From the NCBI GenBank assembly GCA_905221605.1, contig CAJNDS010002264.1, forward strand, positions 124,001 to 188,000: 64,000 nt of DNA, given 5' to 3'. Below are positions 10,641 to 24,200 of the stretch, piece by piece. Source of the stretch: Symbiodinium natans. Its lineage: Eukaryota; Sar; Dinophyceae; Suessiales; Symbiodiniaceae. The stretch's first letter is position 1. Every line of letters starts with the position of its first letter. The notes beneath the pieces were generated by a model. The model was not told where the DNA came from. It saw only the letters and a list, made by a program, of their open reading frames with translations, and did no database searches. The position numbers and the translations under genes were made by a program.

Positions 10641-13600
10641 TACTGAGAAGAGCTTGTACATCCGTAACGCAAAGTGAGGCTGTCGAACCCCAACTTTGAA
10701 ACCTGTGCAGCTTGGACTACGAGCCACGATGACACGCTGTCCTGTGACCAAGATGTGTGTGGTCCAGGGCCACTGTGGAGGCATCTGCAGGTTATGAGCA
10801 GGAGGCAGCCCACTCGTAACAGCTAGGGCCTACATGTAGACACAATCACCCCTTTCCCGACAGATCTCCGAGGCAAAGCCCAAACGAGGAGCAAACTTTT
10901 CAGAGTTTTCAGGAAGTGCTGAAAGGACGCGAAAGCACGCACACCTTCCATCAGCCTCAACCCTTCACGGGAAATCGAGTCCGCAAGACGTCGCACGTTG
11001 CTCCTCCTCGTTCACTTGCTATGTCTGTTCCTCTCGCAACCCATTTGTGATGTGAGGGGCCTGGAAACGGAATCCTAAGCCCTCTTGGCGTACACAACAA
11101 AAAGCACCGATCCTGGACTTGCTGGCAGTGAGCCATGATGGCCGTGAGCTGTGCTGGCAGTGAGCACTGCAGGCTTGAGTGTCGCATTGCCGGGCCGAGA
11201 CCCGTCGCTACATTCCATGTGCGACTTTGTCCAAGGGGCGACGCCGATGCCCAACACGTCCCGAAAACGAGAGCGAGACCTCAGATGGAAGGTGAGCACC
11301 GTAACTTACCCGAACCCGAATGCCTACAGCCATCATATGCCGTGATGCTTCTTTGGCTGAACATTCCATGCCACATCATGCAACATTGGGATATTTGGGA
11401 AGAATTTTCGGTTGCTGGCATGGTCTTTCCGACCCCATGCCATGGCCAAGCCACACAGACCATTCAAACACTGAGTCACACCCAAAACCGAAATTAATTC
11501 AATACGACTCGTATTGATTCATATTCATACTAATATTAGTCATTGAACTGTTGTTGAGGCATTGCTCTTGGGCCCTGGCGTTCGGGCACTCGGCTCACCA
11601 TTCAACAGTCCCACTGTGCCTGCCGGGGACACTGAAGTCACTGAGAGGTCCAAGGCTGACGGCTGACATGCGAATGCGATCGCATGATTTCGCATGGCTC
11701 AAGTGATCGTCCTGATCTGTCACCATCATTACTGTCATGCCCGACGGCATCGAGAAGCACCTTCACGCACCCATTGGCGCACAGTTAGCTTGGTATGCTT
11801 TGTTTGTGATAAGAGATGGCAAGCCTCCACCGCCGAACTCAAGTGAGATCGAGCTTCGCTGCGCCCACTCAGCGCAGGCGAAGCCTCCAGAGAACCCTTC
11901 CCTTTACCATGCTCGAGTCCACACCGGCAAGCTCATAGCGGGATAATATGTGACGGCGTTCCGTGCCTCTCTTGAGAATCTGGAACCGACAGCCGGGATC
12001 TCGATATGCATGGCTCACAATGGGAAGCCATGAACGCACTGTCAGTACATGCTTGAGGACTATGCTTGACGGTGCTTCTTGGAAAGTTTGCGGTAGGATC
12101 TGATTGCTCTCCTGCAATTTGTTTAGTATTGCTTGTCTGAGACCTGCAAAAAATGCAGAAGGTTTGCAGCCGAAATGCTGCAGGCGTGCCCAGCGCATGA
12201 TGTCAGCCATTGACTCTCACGGGCCCTAATGCTACGCATGCTATGCAGGTGCCCCCTGTGCCCTTTGCATCGTGCACCCAGAATACTCAGGGCAAGACAC
12301 ATCGGGCACATCATCTCCTGGTGCAGATGACTCAATCACTTCAATCTTGCACGGACAACAACTCACCTGAGCACATCCAGAGAATGCTGAACTTACTGCC
12401 TTTCGCATTAAAACCAACGTATGCTCACGCACTCTTTGGTTCTTTTGTGACAAATGTTGCTGTCGTCTAGTGACTCTAGCGATTCTTGCGATCATCTTAC
12501 AGGCACAGCGAACTCGCATTTTTTAACTATAAGTGACTTCAGTCTCATTCTCTTGCGTTGCATTTGTCGACTGCCAAAAACCAGGATCACTCTGAAAGAG
12601 TCTTTGAGGCTTAGGGTCGGCGGGTGGGACTTTGAGTCTCCAGCTTCAAGGCTTTTCCAAGCCTTCCTAGTCCATTAGGTGTGCTCAATTTGGCTGGAGC
12701 CAGAGCGACGCATCGCAACTCACCAACCTGCCCGAAGCCGTGGTGGAGAATATGCCGGGGGAAACCCCTTTTGCATTTACTGTTTGCATGTTGAGATTAT
12801 TGGAAAGAGTACAGTGTACTCTTCACACTTCTGCAACATCCCGCGGCTTTGGACGCCGGCCTCCATCTATGCTCTGGGCAGCTCTACTGGTCTCCCGTCC
12901 TCTGCTACGAGCCAAAGGAGTGACCAATGAGTGCTCGAGACTCTGAAAAACCCCCCTTCCCTGTCCATGCACGTGAGGCCTGCAAGGTCCTTTTTTTCGT
13001 TGGGTCCTGGCTCTGAGGATGCCCTTGGACTATATCCTAAGACCTGAGATATCTCAGACACTTGAGCTGAGGGGTTTGGGTAAGAAGCCCGGGCAGTTAA
13101 TGCCCGGTCAGCTTCCTGAACCGTGGATGCATTGTGTGTGTGGGTGGCAAAAAAATATGATATGATATGATATGATATACAGATGTGCTGCTTTCTTGTC
13201 TTGCGCTCTCAGAGAAGCGCAGGCGCAGGCGAGCAGTCAGGTCGGAGAGACCTCGAACCGACAAACAAGACCTGTGAAGCAAACTTTAAGGGAAGTGATG
13301 CGAAGTGTTACGTGTGTGACTTGTGAAGCTTCAGAAACAACTTCAAGTCGCTGCTTCTTTCTCCTCAGCTGGTCTGCAAAACGCACACGGGCATCTTCTG
13401 CATAAGTGCAGGTGCCGCCGGCGTTGGTTCTGTCCAAACTATATAATGCCTATAGTCTATAGTCACTATGCTGGCCTGCTCTGTAACACTGTCAAAGTCA
13501 GCGCAGAAGTACTGCCGCACGCAATGAAGGGCACGGATCCAGTGCGGCGAGGCTAAGAAAGGCAGTTGCATGCAAGAAATTTGCAGATTGTGGGCTACGA

Positions 13601-13650
13601 AATACTGTGAAGGAAGATGCCCAGAGCGTGCGAACAACTCCAGCTTTGCC
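10641..13650. other. Spacer with one weak candidate exon
   Basis: No family was recognised. A minus-strand frame at 12210-11869 (QHFGCKPSAFFAGLRQAILN and onwards) has moderate coding character and could be a 5' exon of the transporter or a separate gene. An ATATG microsatellite lies at 13155-13178. Confidence 0.3.
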
Positions 13651-13869
13651 GTGTTGGCCTAGGCCTAGTCATGCTCGAAGCAGCTCAAAGCTGGGGGCCC
13701 GGAGGAGCCCCAAAAGATGATGTCATCGTTCTTCAGTTTCTCTATGACTTCTCCGGCATCTCACTTGGCCTGGATGGGCATTTCTCAAGTAAGAGCAACA
13801 TATGCCGACACGTTGTGCTGCATTGCTATCCCAGATTTCTAAGCTCAGCCAATACTCCGTGTAAAGCAT

Positions 13870-14934
13870 GTCCGCTGTGCGTCAAGCTGGCGGGCCTTCG
13901 CGGCCTTCTTCTTCTCTTTGGCAGGTGCCGAAGCTTCGGCACTCTTCGCCTTGGCCTTCTCCACCAGCTGCATGATCATTTCCTTGCCTGCAGCACACGT
14001 ACGTGCACACGAAGCAAAGGCTTTGGCATAGCACCAGGACCCTGCAAGAGTCGCCTGTCTGGCCCATGGAGAGCAGGAACTTTTTGGGATCCTGTCCAGA
14101 AAATTGGCAGGAGGATCAAAGAAGGAGCCCGAAAAGAGATTCTGTCCAAAGCTCTTGCAATGCTGTCCCCGTCTCTCCTGCAAAGCACTCCTGGGCCCCT
14201 GGGCTAAAAACTCTCCTTGGTGCTCTACCGTATAGGATGAAAGCAAACTGCTACGACGCGCACCGACGCTAGTACCTTCAACAAGGCCAATTTTTTGGCA
14301 AATCCTGCGCAAGGCAAATCGCAAATTGCAATGCAAATCGCTCAATGCCTCGTCAAGCTCTTGGAGGAGCTCAGCTGGGAGCTTCTTCTTCGCCTAGTCC
14401 AGACCCCAACAGTTTCCATCAGTCCGTTCACTGTGCCGGGTGGCCTGTTGGTACATGGGATCAATGGCGATGGTATACACCTCGTGTTGCAGAGGCAGGT
14501 GCGTGCTATGGGCATTCGAGTGAGGGTTGAAGATCTGGCCTTCTTGCCACCCTGAAAGAACAGCATGTACACCTCGAGCTGTTGAGTATGAGTACCAACT
14601 CTCAGGCTAGTATCTTCAAGATGCCCTGGACTCAGCTCTGAACGACAAGCCCAAAACGTAGCTCCGTGTAGAAGGGAAGGATCCAAACGGCACCCCAAGT
14701 GATGCTTTCCACGGCAGAGAGAACCGCCATCCTCAGAGACGCCATTTTCCAACAAAAAAACTAGCAGTTTTTCAGCTAGTTAGCACTGCCCCCAGAAGAC
14801 TGTGGCCTATTGCACATCCTCGCCTGAAATTCTGCATTCGAGAGACACCATCCAGAAAGCCAGCAGGTTCGTGTCGTCGTTGAGCGTCTTCGACTCCAGC
14901 GCCCTGAGGCTGAGGAGCGGCGCGTAGGCTGCCA
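13870..14934 (-). CDS. REEP/HVA22 (TB2/DP1) family ER-membrane protein
   Basis: Exon 1 (14934-14815) reads YAPLLSLRALESKTLNDDT then NLLAFWMVSLECRISGE, matching the TB2/DP1/HVA22 signature (S-x-K/R-A-L-E-S..DD..WL.YW.V). Exon 2 (about 14735-14640) reads MAVLSAVESITWGAVWILPF then YTELRFGL, matching the second hairpin of the family (F-P-F-Y-x-E-L-K). Exon 3 begins near 14590 (VYMLFFQGGKKA). After that point two frames stay open to about 14400, so the exact splice is unsure. A later exon (13995-13870) encodes a Lys/Ala-rich tail (EKAKAKSAEASAPAKEKKKA), and a possible last exon lies at 13765-13660 (VIEKLKNDDIIFWGSS). Family members shape tubular ER through membrane hairpins. The C-terminal tail assignment is inference. 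Confidence 0.7.
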
Positions 14935-14940
14935 TGAGAA

Positions 14941-15595
14941 GGAATTCGATGGGCGACCTTGTCAGGGGCTAACAACGGCTAACAACGGATAACAACAGCT
15001 ATCCCACAAAGCTATGTCTCCATTTGTCTGTCCGTCATACAACTGCGACTACTGCGGCCAGGCTGCAAGATGAATCCGAACATCTTGTTGGCAATCTTTT
15101 CTAGCGCCAGCAATCGGGAAAACAAGTCGGATTCTCTGTGCCCAATGGCCCAATGGCTGACTCTCCATGAAGAAATGTCAAACTACAAGAACGTGGCAAA
15201 TCGTGGCAAGACCCAGCACACCCTCTCGATTCCATGACCATGACTGCCATGAGATGCTGCTGAAAACCTTGAGAGCTCTGCCGCCGGTGCCAAGCCGCCC
15301 AAGCCCTGGAGAAGAGCAATACTTTGAAATGATTGCGGGTACATTCTTGCTGAAAAGGTCCCAGTTGTGTATGAAAGGGCTCCACCTCCTCACCTTTGCC
15401 AACAAGGTCTCTGACCTTCATCAGAGTGTCTCACAATGTAAACTCAGCATGAGACTCTGCTCTCTCTGGAGTGAATGAAGCTGTGTCTGTGTCTCTGAAG
15501 GATGCTGCCCACTTCTCCGACGAACAGCAAATCCAACAAGGTGGGATGACCTGAGCAAACAACGAGGCGGCAACCCGCCCCAGAAAACCGGTTCG
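14941..15595. other. No recognisable gene
   Basis: Only low-quality open frames. A short CTAACAACGG-type triplicated word occurs at 14970-15000. Confidence 0.4.
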
Positions 15596-15599
15596 GTTT

Positions 15600-15680
15600 G
15601 AAGTTGCATCAGCTTGTGAATCAGCATCCGCGATCATCCACTCACACGCGGCCTCGGGGTCGCCACCTTGGTTCACTGAC
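15600..15680 (-). CDS. UBA-like exon fragment
   Basis: A minus-strand frame after a plausible acceptor (AG before 15680) contains NQGGDPEAACEWMIADADS, which resembles the third helix of ubiquitin-associated domains (G-x-D-x-E-A-A-x-x-W-L). Neighbouring exons were not identified, so it could belong to the cold-shock-like gene to the right or be a separate small gene. The identification rests on one short motif. Confidence 0.3.
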
Positions 15681-16229
15681 CTGGTCGTTGCCCCAAGTGT
15701 GCGTTTTGTGCGTTTTGCGCGTTTTGTTCGCCCACTTCTGCTCTTGGCTGCGAGTGCACTGCTGGGTATCAAAGCAGATCGCAGTCAGGCTAAGGTGCCA
15801 GCACATCGAAGCATATTAAATTTCCCTCGACCAGCTGGCAGAGGTCGGCAGAGTCCTTTAATCAGAACACGTAGACCGAGACAAACACTGCAAGAGGGTT
15901 AAGGCATTTCTTTTCTTCCTCTTGCATCACTGCATCGCGACCGTGAAGTTGGGTCACATCGGCGCAGTCGACCGTGATCGGCCCATTGTCGGACCTGATG
16001 AGAACTTGTGTTGAAGTGAGGACTGTGCTGTGCTGCCTCGCCAAGGCTCGCGCCTCACTACCAAGCCCTGGAACTCACCGAAGCGAGCAAAGCTTTCACT
16101 GCTCTCAATGCCTCGATGCGGGCATCATTTGCTTCTGTGCACACTCTTGTTCTGGTTTGGCAGCGCTGACAGTTTCATATGAGGCTCATACCGACTCGCT
16201 TCCAGAAGGGGGCTGATGCCTGAGGCCTG

Positions 16230-19200
16230 CACCACCAAGCAACACCCAGCTGGCCGCTGCGTCTACTCCACCACATCTTGGCTCCGCACAGACCCTTGCT
16301 GTTCATGTGAACCTTGAAGCAGACCACGTCATTGAGGGCCAGTGCACCTCTGACTCTGCATGGACTGCTCATCTTGACAAGTTGCACCATGTTAACTTTT
16401 GGAGATGGAAGACACTGGATAGGATGCTCGTCTTGGCAAGACTGCCTGGTCTGAGATGCTGCTAGGGGAGCGGCTGGGGTCTGCGACCGACTGATGGACG
16501 TAGACCTCCGGCGCTCCGCGGTGGAGCATGGATTGTAAAGCGAAATTGCCGTGTTTTCAATCTAACGGCCAACGCGCCACTGCACTGCCCAATCCCAGGA
16601 TGTCTCAAAATCTGAGGAGGCCACATCCCGCGTAAACCCTGCTGTCGGACATCTTACCAGGCTGACCTCGGCCCATAATAACGACCCCACGCTGGTTTGG
16701 CTGCACGGCCAGTGCATGGACTCAAGCGCGCCACCGATTTTTCCAGGTCTATCAAGGAAACTCGGCCTGCTTGGAATTCGTCTGGCCTGAGTTTATGTGC
16801 AGCGCTGTCCGCCTTTGATCACTTTGATCGAGAAGAATATATCTCAGAGTTCTCAGGGCATCCGGCATCCAGTCTATGTCGAGGGTGTCTATGTGATTGG
16901 CAGCAGCCTGCAATTTCTGCGTGCTCGTACACGCCTTACACGCCCGTGAGGCAACATGACTCAGGGAGGCCTTCATTCTCCATGTATCCCCTCGGAGAGG
17001 ATGCTAGTTGTAGTGACTGTTGTGCAGTTGTTTCGCTTGTTCCACTGAGCGAGTGCGGGCATGGAGGGATCCGAGGTACCGGCTGCCTTGGCTCTGCCCA
17101 GCGGCAGGGTCTAGAGCGTGCTGCGCAGTCCTCGCATTTCAACACGATGACATTCAGATCCTGGCCCCTCGGACTTGGACTAGAAAGCTCAAATCTGCAC
17201 AGCGCCGAGGGCACGGCCAAGCTGCTTGAGGCGTCTTGCCCTTGCCTTTGAACTGGTGCAGCATTGCAGGCTTGCCCTTGAATCCGCCCTTGCCTTGGCC
17301 AGAAACGACGTCTACAAGCGGTGATGGCACGTGCGGATAGGGGTTCTGCAACCGAGTCGCAACCGCTCGGTTGCCATGAGCCGGGGCTGGGAGGACCTTT
17401 GGAGTTGCCCAGAACAGTTTGAACACTTTCAAGTGAGATTTGGGGACTTTGGACAAAGATTGAGAACCGCTGCCTGCGGAGGCGCCGGATGTCGGTCCCT
17501 CTACACGCCTTGTTGGCCCGGAGCGGCTGCTCACAGCAAGAAACATCGAAGCTCCCTTTTTTATACATCCTCAACGCTCGCAGCGTTGCATCCAGAAATT
17601 GGGCTCGGGCATTGTTCCTCCCTTGGACATTGTCACTTTGGCGGTTCCGGACGGCGGAGGCCCGAAACCTGCAAGCCATGTGAACAAGCCAAAGGCTCTC
17701 TGAGCCACATCACTCCATCACTCCACGGACCTTTGCCCTTACCGACTGCGACTGGAGGACCTTTGGCCGTCCAGGACCTCATGCTGGGTTCTGTTCGGTC
17801 GAAGATGGCATGGTGCACGTGTGCACGTGTGCACGTGTGCACGTGCCAGAGGCTCTGACCCCTTGGCAGGCTGCAAGGCTGGAGCTGAATGCGGCTGGCC
17901 CTCTCCAAAACAGTTGTTTTTTTCCGCTTCTGCGTTCAATGACTCTCGGGCTCTGTGTCACTCTCTACATACAGCGGATGAGAGGTCCTGATAGCCAGGA
18001 CCGGCTTGGACCCAACCTCGGATTGCAAACGAGATGTTCGACGACTGCTCTCCAAGGCAAACAACGCCAAATGAAGATGATCTCTGGGCCCCCCGCACGG
18101 CGCAGACACCTTGCGGCACGGCGTGCTGCACCGCAACAGATCACGCTGGGTTGGTTGGAATGTTCCGCAGTGCCTTGATTTGCTTGCTGTGGCTGTTGTA
18201 GGCTCTGGCGCTTGAAACATACATGTGAATTGTGCGGCGTGTTTTTTGGAGCTTGTCGTCAATTTGCTTTCTACACTTTCAGTGGGCTTGCATGTGAGTA
18301 CATGCGTTGGAATGGTCCCCTTCTTGTTTCGGATTTGTGATACCGTTCGCATCGATGCTTTGCCGATGTTTTCTGGCATGGAAGTGTTATGACTTGGCTT
18401 GTACTGAGACATCACATATTGCAGCTTGTGGCAGCTTGTGGTTCCGGATGTTTCCGTACATCTCACCATGCTTTTGCTTCCCCATGGATTACCGTCAGGT
18501 AAAAAAACGCACGAATTGTACATCTGCGTTTCGGGGTGGGTGGGGGGGGGGGGGGGGTGTTGCGTCCACTGTCTTGCGTGCAGCCATTGAGGTTCCAAAC
18601 TCCCCGTCCCCACAAAGAGCCCCGACGTCCCAAAGCAGTGCAGCCCTGAGATCCCAAAGCAGTGCAGCCCTAACATCCCCCGAAATGTCGCCCATCTCAT
18701 TCTGCGATAGTCCTGACTCTCGCCGCTTCAAGCGGTGATTCTTCGGAAAGTATGACGGAAAAGAATTCTGTGCTTGTGCCAAATATATACACTGCATAAT
18801 AGTAAGAGTATGCTGTAATTACTAATACCAGACTATTCCCCTGTCATAACATGAGACACTACTACATACATATTAGCAACCATCCCGCCCGACATGTTCC
18901 AAGAACGCTTACAATGCCAAAAATCCTAAAATTGAGCGTTTTTTGAAAACGCTCATTTTTCGCCTGCACAACCCGAAAACACTGTAAATGCAAGCAGTTT
19001 TGCTCCTCGCAACCTCATTTCGCACAACCCGTTATGTGACGCCCGTGAATGTGCAAAAACCTGAGGTATTTAACAAATCCGTACTAACGGAGCATGCTTT
19101 TTTGAAGTTCGAAGGCCTTGAAGGGTAAATGGAATCTTCCGAAGCTCAAGCTCAGTAGTGACTTGCGAGCTTGGCAGAGTTCGGCTAGCCTGGGGGTTGC

Positions 19201-20870
19201 CATCTTTGCTGACATGAACGTCAAAGGCGAGCACATCCTGCAATGGAGCTTGGCATTTCGGAGCTCGGAGTAAAGGCAGTAGCGGCTGAGTGGTCGTGGA
19301 TCGATTTGGGGGGGTCCCCTGTTCTGAGGCCGCACTGCTCCACCACGCTGCCATGCACAAACACCTCAGGAAGCAGCACTTCTCTACGTCTTCTTGTATT
19401 TCAAAATCCAAACCAGCATGCCAGCTCCTCTCAGGCCGATGCATCTTTACCTCAGTCGCGCAAGGATTGTGCACTATTTTCAAATTGTTCTGCCTTACTT
19501 TCTCCCTTCTTTTCCCCCGGCTGCAGCTCGCACCGTAAAGGCTGCTGACTTCAGGACCTGGGCATGACATTGTGTGGCACTTCTTTCGGACCAAACAAGA
19601 AAGCAAGGCTCAGCTGCCAGCAATCAACGAAGCCACTGCCGGTGCCCAGAACTCTCGACACCGAACCTTTGGAAGGGCATGGCAAATATGGGCGAGTCTG
19701 AAACTTGCAATCGCACTTTGCAAGGGCTCGGTAGTGTGTGAGCGGGGCAGCATGCACTGGTCTGACTAGGCAACCGCAGCTAGCATAGTAAGACCTGCAC
19801 CCCGATTCGGTGGAAAGCTGGGGGATTTCCCTGATGGTGTAAAGCCTGGCAACAAGAAGTGCAGCAGTCCCGCTCGCACGGCTCTGGTTGTGATGAACAG
19901 GGCAGAACACGAGCCCGGTGGTCAGATTACATCTACTCGGCAGATATCGGCGTATGATCACGGCAGGCCGATGCATGTTGACTGTTGGCTCCCGGCCCGC
20001 TAACCGGAAAACCACATCGGCCTCAAGCAACGTGACTAGAAGCGAGTAACGAGCAATCGTACATTGGCTCTGCTAGGCTCTGCTGTGGCAGCTGCTCGGG
20101 GTTGTCCTTTTTCGTTCATGTGGAAGGTGAAGGCAACCACATCCCCCACAGCAAAGTTCTGACAGTCGGTTGATGCAGTCTCGGCTTTCAGCACTTCCAG
20201 ATCAAGAGAACCCAGAGAGCTTTGAGCATCATTGAGCTGCATCTGCCTCTGGACTGGCAGTTGAATGATGGATGTAAATGTCCGCTTGAAACCTTGAGGA
20301 AGGAGTGGTAACATGTGGTAAGGGTTGGCAGAGCGCAGCCAGTCCAACACTTCGTCCCACGGCATGGGTCTCAGGAGCCCAAGGCAACAACCAAGAGTCG
20401 GGGCAAGAGATCATGCTGAAGCCCCGGGCCTGGGCTTCATGGCAAGGCACACGTGTACAGCTTGTGACTCCCGAGCAGAGCATTGTTTCGCAAGTTGGCG
20501 TAGACAAGGAAGATTCCTAAGACTAACCACGTCTTCTACAGTAACTTTCTCTAACTTTCCAAACCTGAATCCTCGTATATGTACCGCCACAAACAGGGGC
20601 AGTAAGCTACTGCAAGGATCTCTTGGTCAGATGCAGGATCGGCGATCTTGATCGCCCCGATGAGAAATTCACCTTTGCATGCTTCAAGACGGAAATCACC
20701 TAACGGAGCAGTCTCAAAGTTGCTGAAGTCGTACCGTCACCATCATTGCTGTAGCTCTCGGCCGGGGTGTTGCCTCAGCAACTCAAATGGTGTACGTGGG
20801 CCTTGCGCTGCGGCCCATGGCTCAGGTGAAGGCCGCCAACTCCCTTTCCTTTGCCAGGTCCAGCTGTAGA
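16230..20870 (-). CDS. Gene with repeated cold-shock-like units and GKGK-rich segments
   Basis: Scattered minus-strand exons share a core of the form G-D-V-V-x-F-x-x-H-x-N-x-x-G-x-P-Q-A, as at the end of cold-shock/S1-like OB folds. Unit 1: ARGFSMISCPDS (about 20443-20405, like the RNP1 'GFGFI' strand), then VGDVVAFTFHMNEKGQPRA (about 20160-20093). Unit 2: VLLPEVFVHGSVVEQCGL (about 19370-19317), then DVLAFDVHVSKDGNPQA (from 19237), joined by a GA-AG intron 19238-19316. Unit 3: LNDVVCFKVHMNSKG (about 16345-16290). A Gly/Lys-rich linker (GQGKGGFKGKPA) lies near 17290 and another (GPGKGKGVGG) near 20855. Such proteins usually bind RNA or single-stranded DNA. Whether this is one gene or two is unresolved, and the 17.9-18.7 kb stretch between units looks intronic. 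Confidence 0.45.
17812..17850. repeat. CACGTG/GTGCAC palindromic short repeat
   Basis: Four tandem copies of a GTGCACGT unit inside a presumed intron. The sequence is self-complementary and can fold as a cruciform. Confidence 0.8.
18928..18960. other. Isolated hairpin
   Basis: Inverted repeat with arms of about 14 bases (AAATTGAGCGTTTT and its complement, one mismatch) and almost no loop, in an A+T-rich stretch. No gene or family is attached to it; it may be a small palindromic element within an intron. Confidence 0.6.
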
Positions 20871-21258
20871 GCCTTAGCAACCGCCACTCTGGCACCGCAG
20901 CCGATTAGCTGAAAAATCAGCAGCTGAAAAAATTCTAGTCTGCATCCAGCGAGCTGCCCCAGGGGATTTGGACAGGACTGACCTGCTGCAACATGTTCAC
21001 AATGCTGCAGCTTCCACTAATTAAATGCAATCTCCGCAACTTCCGCAACATTTTGATCAGAATGCTGCAAGCAACCGCTTCAGTAGACTTGTGCGTAGAA
21101 AGCTTTTGCCGGTCTCAAGCTCTGAGGTGAAAGAATGCCACGGTCGTACCGCTGTTCACGGGCTTCGTGTGCGCTCACTTGCATCACCACTCCTCGGACA
21201 CAAGAAGGCAGTGGAACCAAGAGCACGCAGCCAGTCAAACTCTCCACACCACACTCTC

Positions 21259-24200
21259 TCAACTCTTGGCATTGAATGCGTTTAAGTGCGGGTCTGTCAG
21301 TTTGTAGTCCTTCAGAAAGCAGCCCCACATAGGACCGCAGCCAACTTCTTCAACTCCGCCACCTTTTCTGGGCCGCCTGCCTGCCACCCCGCACCCTGAT
21401 GCCACAGTGTCCATACCTACCAGAACGGGGTCCAGAATCCGCGCTGCCGCATCGATTTCGTCGATCGGTGTCTGGAACTGATGGTTCTCAGCAATTCGCT
21501 GTGCCGTGGGCAGTGGGTTCTCATCATTGATCCACCCTGTGTCCACGCTGTTCATGAAGATGCCGCTGTTGGTGGCCAGGTCTTCTGCACTAGTCCGGGT
21601 CATCTCGGTTTGCCACTGGTCAACTGGAAACAGTGTTCAACATGGAATATGCATGGGCGAGACAAACCCATCCAACCCTCCCCACAAACCCCCACAAGCC
21701 ACGAGCAATTTGCGATTGAAAAGACTCTAAGAGCACTTTGGCGGCATCTTTCGAGTGTGTGTTGGCTCCGCGGAAGGAGCATGTGGCGAGTTAAGGCGAC
21801 CCGCCATGGAGCAGCTCTCGAAGCCCTTTCGAAGCTCTCGTCGTTTCTTTTTGATATTGAGAAGTTGCGAATGCCCTCAATCGGGAGGACTTGGTGGACT
21901 TGTCGGCTCACGGTTCACGGTCAGGCGATCCAGGGCCTCGGGCTTGTAGATCTGCAGCCTCTGCCGAAACATCCCAGTAGGACTCGCAGAAGTATAGTCC
22001 AAATAGCGGACAGGCTGGCACTGTGCTTTAATGCGTTCATTTGCTTTCAAGCAAGGCTGCGAAGAAGGGGCTGACGCCCATTTTGTAGGAAGAGCTGTCG
22101 AAGAGCAGTCAAAGGCGATGCGGAGGCGGGATGTGCTGGGACGTACAGGAACGTGGGCCTACGATGATGGACCTTGCAGTACTTTGCCTGGGGGGGGGGA
22201 GTTGGGCTCCTTCGCGAAAGTGCACGACACATCATGATGCCACTACGGGGTTTCGGCGTGTGTTTGCCCAGACTGACCCTAGAATCTAGAAGCCCGCCTG
22301 GCTGAACTGTACGTCCACATCGCAGGGTGTTGGCTGTTTGCGGTTAAAGCTTCCCCCGAAGTCAGGGTGTCGGCATAGGGTGTTTTGTGCCACCGGCATT
22401 GCCCACGCTCCCGTAAGGCTGTTCAGCAAGGCCGCGACAACCACTACCAGTAGGATAGGATACCGTTGTCTGTTGTCTGGTTTGGGGCTTCCTAAAGGGC
22501 AAAGAGCCGCTCAGTTTTTTGTGCCACCCGCACTGCCCACTCTCACACGCAACTCCGCAGAGACAAATCGGGGCAACCGTTCGTCTCACGTATGTCTCAC
22601 ATATTTAAACATGAGGACCACCCTTAAAAGCCAGTGCCGAGAGAGAAACACAACAACCAACCAGACAGGACATGACAAACCCCAACGAGGAAACACAAAA
22701 GTCCACACTGGTCACTGCGAATTCTCTCTTGCTTTCTTTTGCTTTTTCCTTCTTCCCCAACTCGGCGCCATGTACAACAAACAAGCGGAGAGTGCCCAGA
22801 GCGAAGTACGGCGTCGCCCTTCAGCCCGTGATTATGCCGAGATCCCGCTGATCACTCACACTTTACCCTGTTCACTGCCACCACTGCAGACCGACAAAAG
22901 TTGGGGCGCTGATTGCGTTGGTAGGCAGGAGGTTTTCGCGGATTCCAGCTCAGTTTAAGGCTTTCAGGGGACTAGGGCGACTAGGGACAGGACAAACAAT
23001 TGTATGCAGGGTAGGGGCGGCCAATTTGAAAACCGACCAGCAGTGTGTCTGTGGGCATGAGCGATGCGTATGTGCAGAGGTCCACTGAAGCTGGAGCTGG
23101 GAGCATCTTCGCGAATGGAGGTCCTGAAACCAGTATGTTTCCATCGCCCTGCCTTCTGCTCGACCAGCACAAAATTTCCGTGCACCCTACATCCCACCTG
23201 CCCACTGCCTGTTCTTGAGGAGTTAATGTGTCTTGGCAAGCCGTGCCTTCTACGAGGATCAGGTTCAGGATCACAACTTCAAGTGCTCTCTGTGCTCTCT
23301 TCTCTCTAAGCCCCAGGCCATGTTGAGAGCCGCTTTGGCCATGTTGGTGTGCGGATGGGTCGGTTGCTTATATCTGTAAAACTTGCCCTCCATGGCAGAC
23401 ACATTGATGATGTATCTGTCCGGGTGCGGTGAGCTTTCTAGCAAGGGTCGCAAGCGGCTGTTGATGATGAAGGGCGCCATGGCATTGATGCAAAAGACTT
23501 CGACGGCTTCAGGGGTTTCAACCTCACCCAACTTGAGCAACCAGCTGTTTGTGCTTCGAAGATCCAGTTGTTGCCCATTCACATCTCGCACGCCAGAAGG
23601 CATGGCGCTGGCTTCCTCTTGAAGACGGTCCTCGTCGAGAACGAGAAGCTGCGAGAGTGCTGCGCTGTTGTCCAATTTACTTCCATGTTCCTGGTCGATA
23701 TCCTGGGGCTCGAGCTGAAGCTGGGGCCCTGTGGAAATACATGGGTAAGCCTGTGACTCCTCCTGCAGGAGATGGGCATAGTATGCTGCAGGCCGGCGCA
23801 CTGTCTGACAGGCATTGTTCACAATGATGTCTAGGAAAGCCTCCTTTCTTCGGAGTGCTGCGCACATCGCCTCAACCCCACCGAGAAACCGGAAGTCAGC
23901 TCCAATGATCTGCAATCGGTCGAGCCACTGCTCGGCATCAGGCTCCGCCATGTAGCGCTTCCGCGCGTCCTCGACAGCACGTGCGGCAGTGGCAGCGGCA
24001 GCGGCGGCAGCGGCGGCGGCAGAAGCAGCAGCAGCAGAGCGGCGGCGGGGGCAGCGGCGGGGGGGGCAGCGGCGGCGGGGGCAGCAGACACAGCGGCGGC
24101 AGTGGCGGCAGCAGCGGCAGCGGCAGCAGCGGCGGCAGCAGAAACCGAAGCAAAAGCAGAAACAGATTCAGCAGCAACAACACCAGCCCGGATGACCCCC

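Noticed and set aside
17936-18700. Minus-strand open frame of 254 codons
   Set aside because: Low-complexity Thr/Ser/Cys-rich composition, a poly-Pro segment from a G run, and no domain; most likely intron of the cold-shock-like gene.
22338-22958. Plus-strand open frame of 206 codons
   Set aside because: It lies in the GC-AG intron of the SDR gene on the opposite strand, has no family resemblance and contains a short internal duplication (TTTTGTGCCACC).
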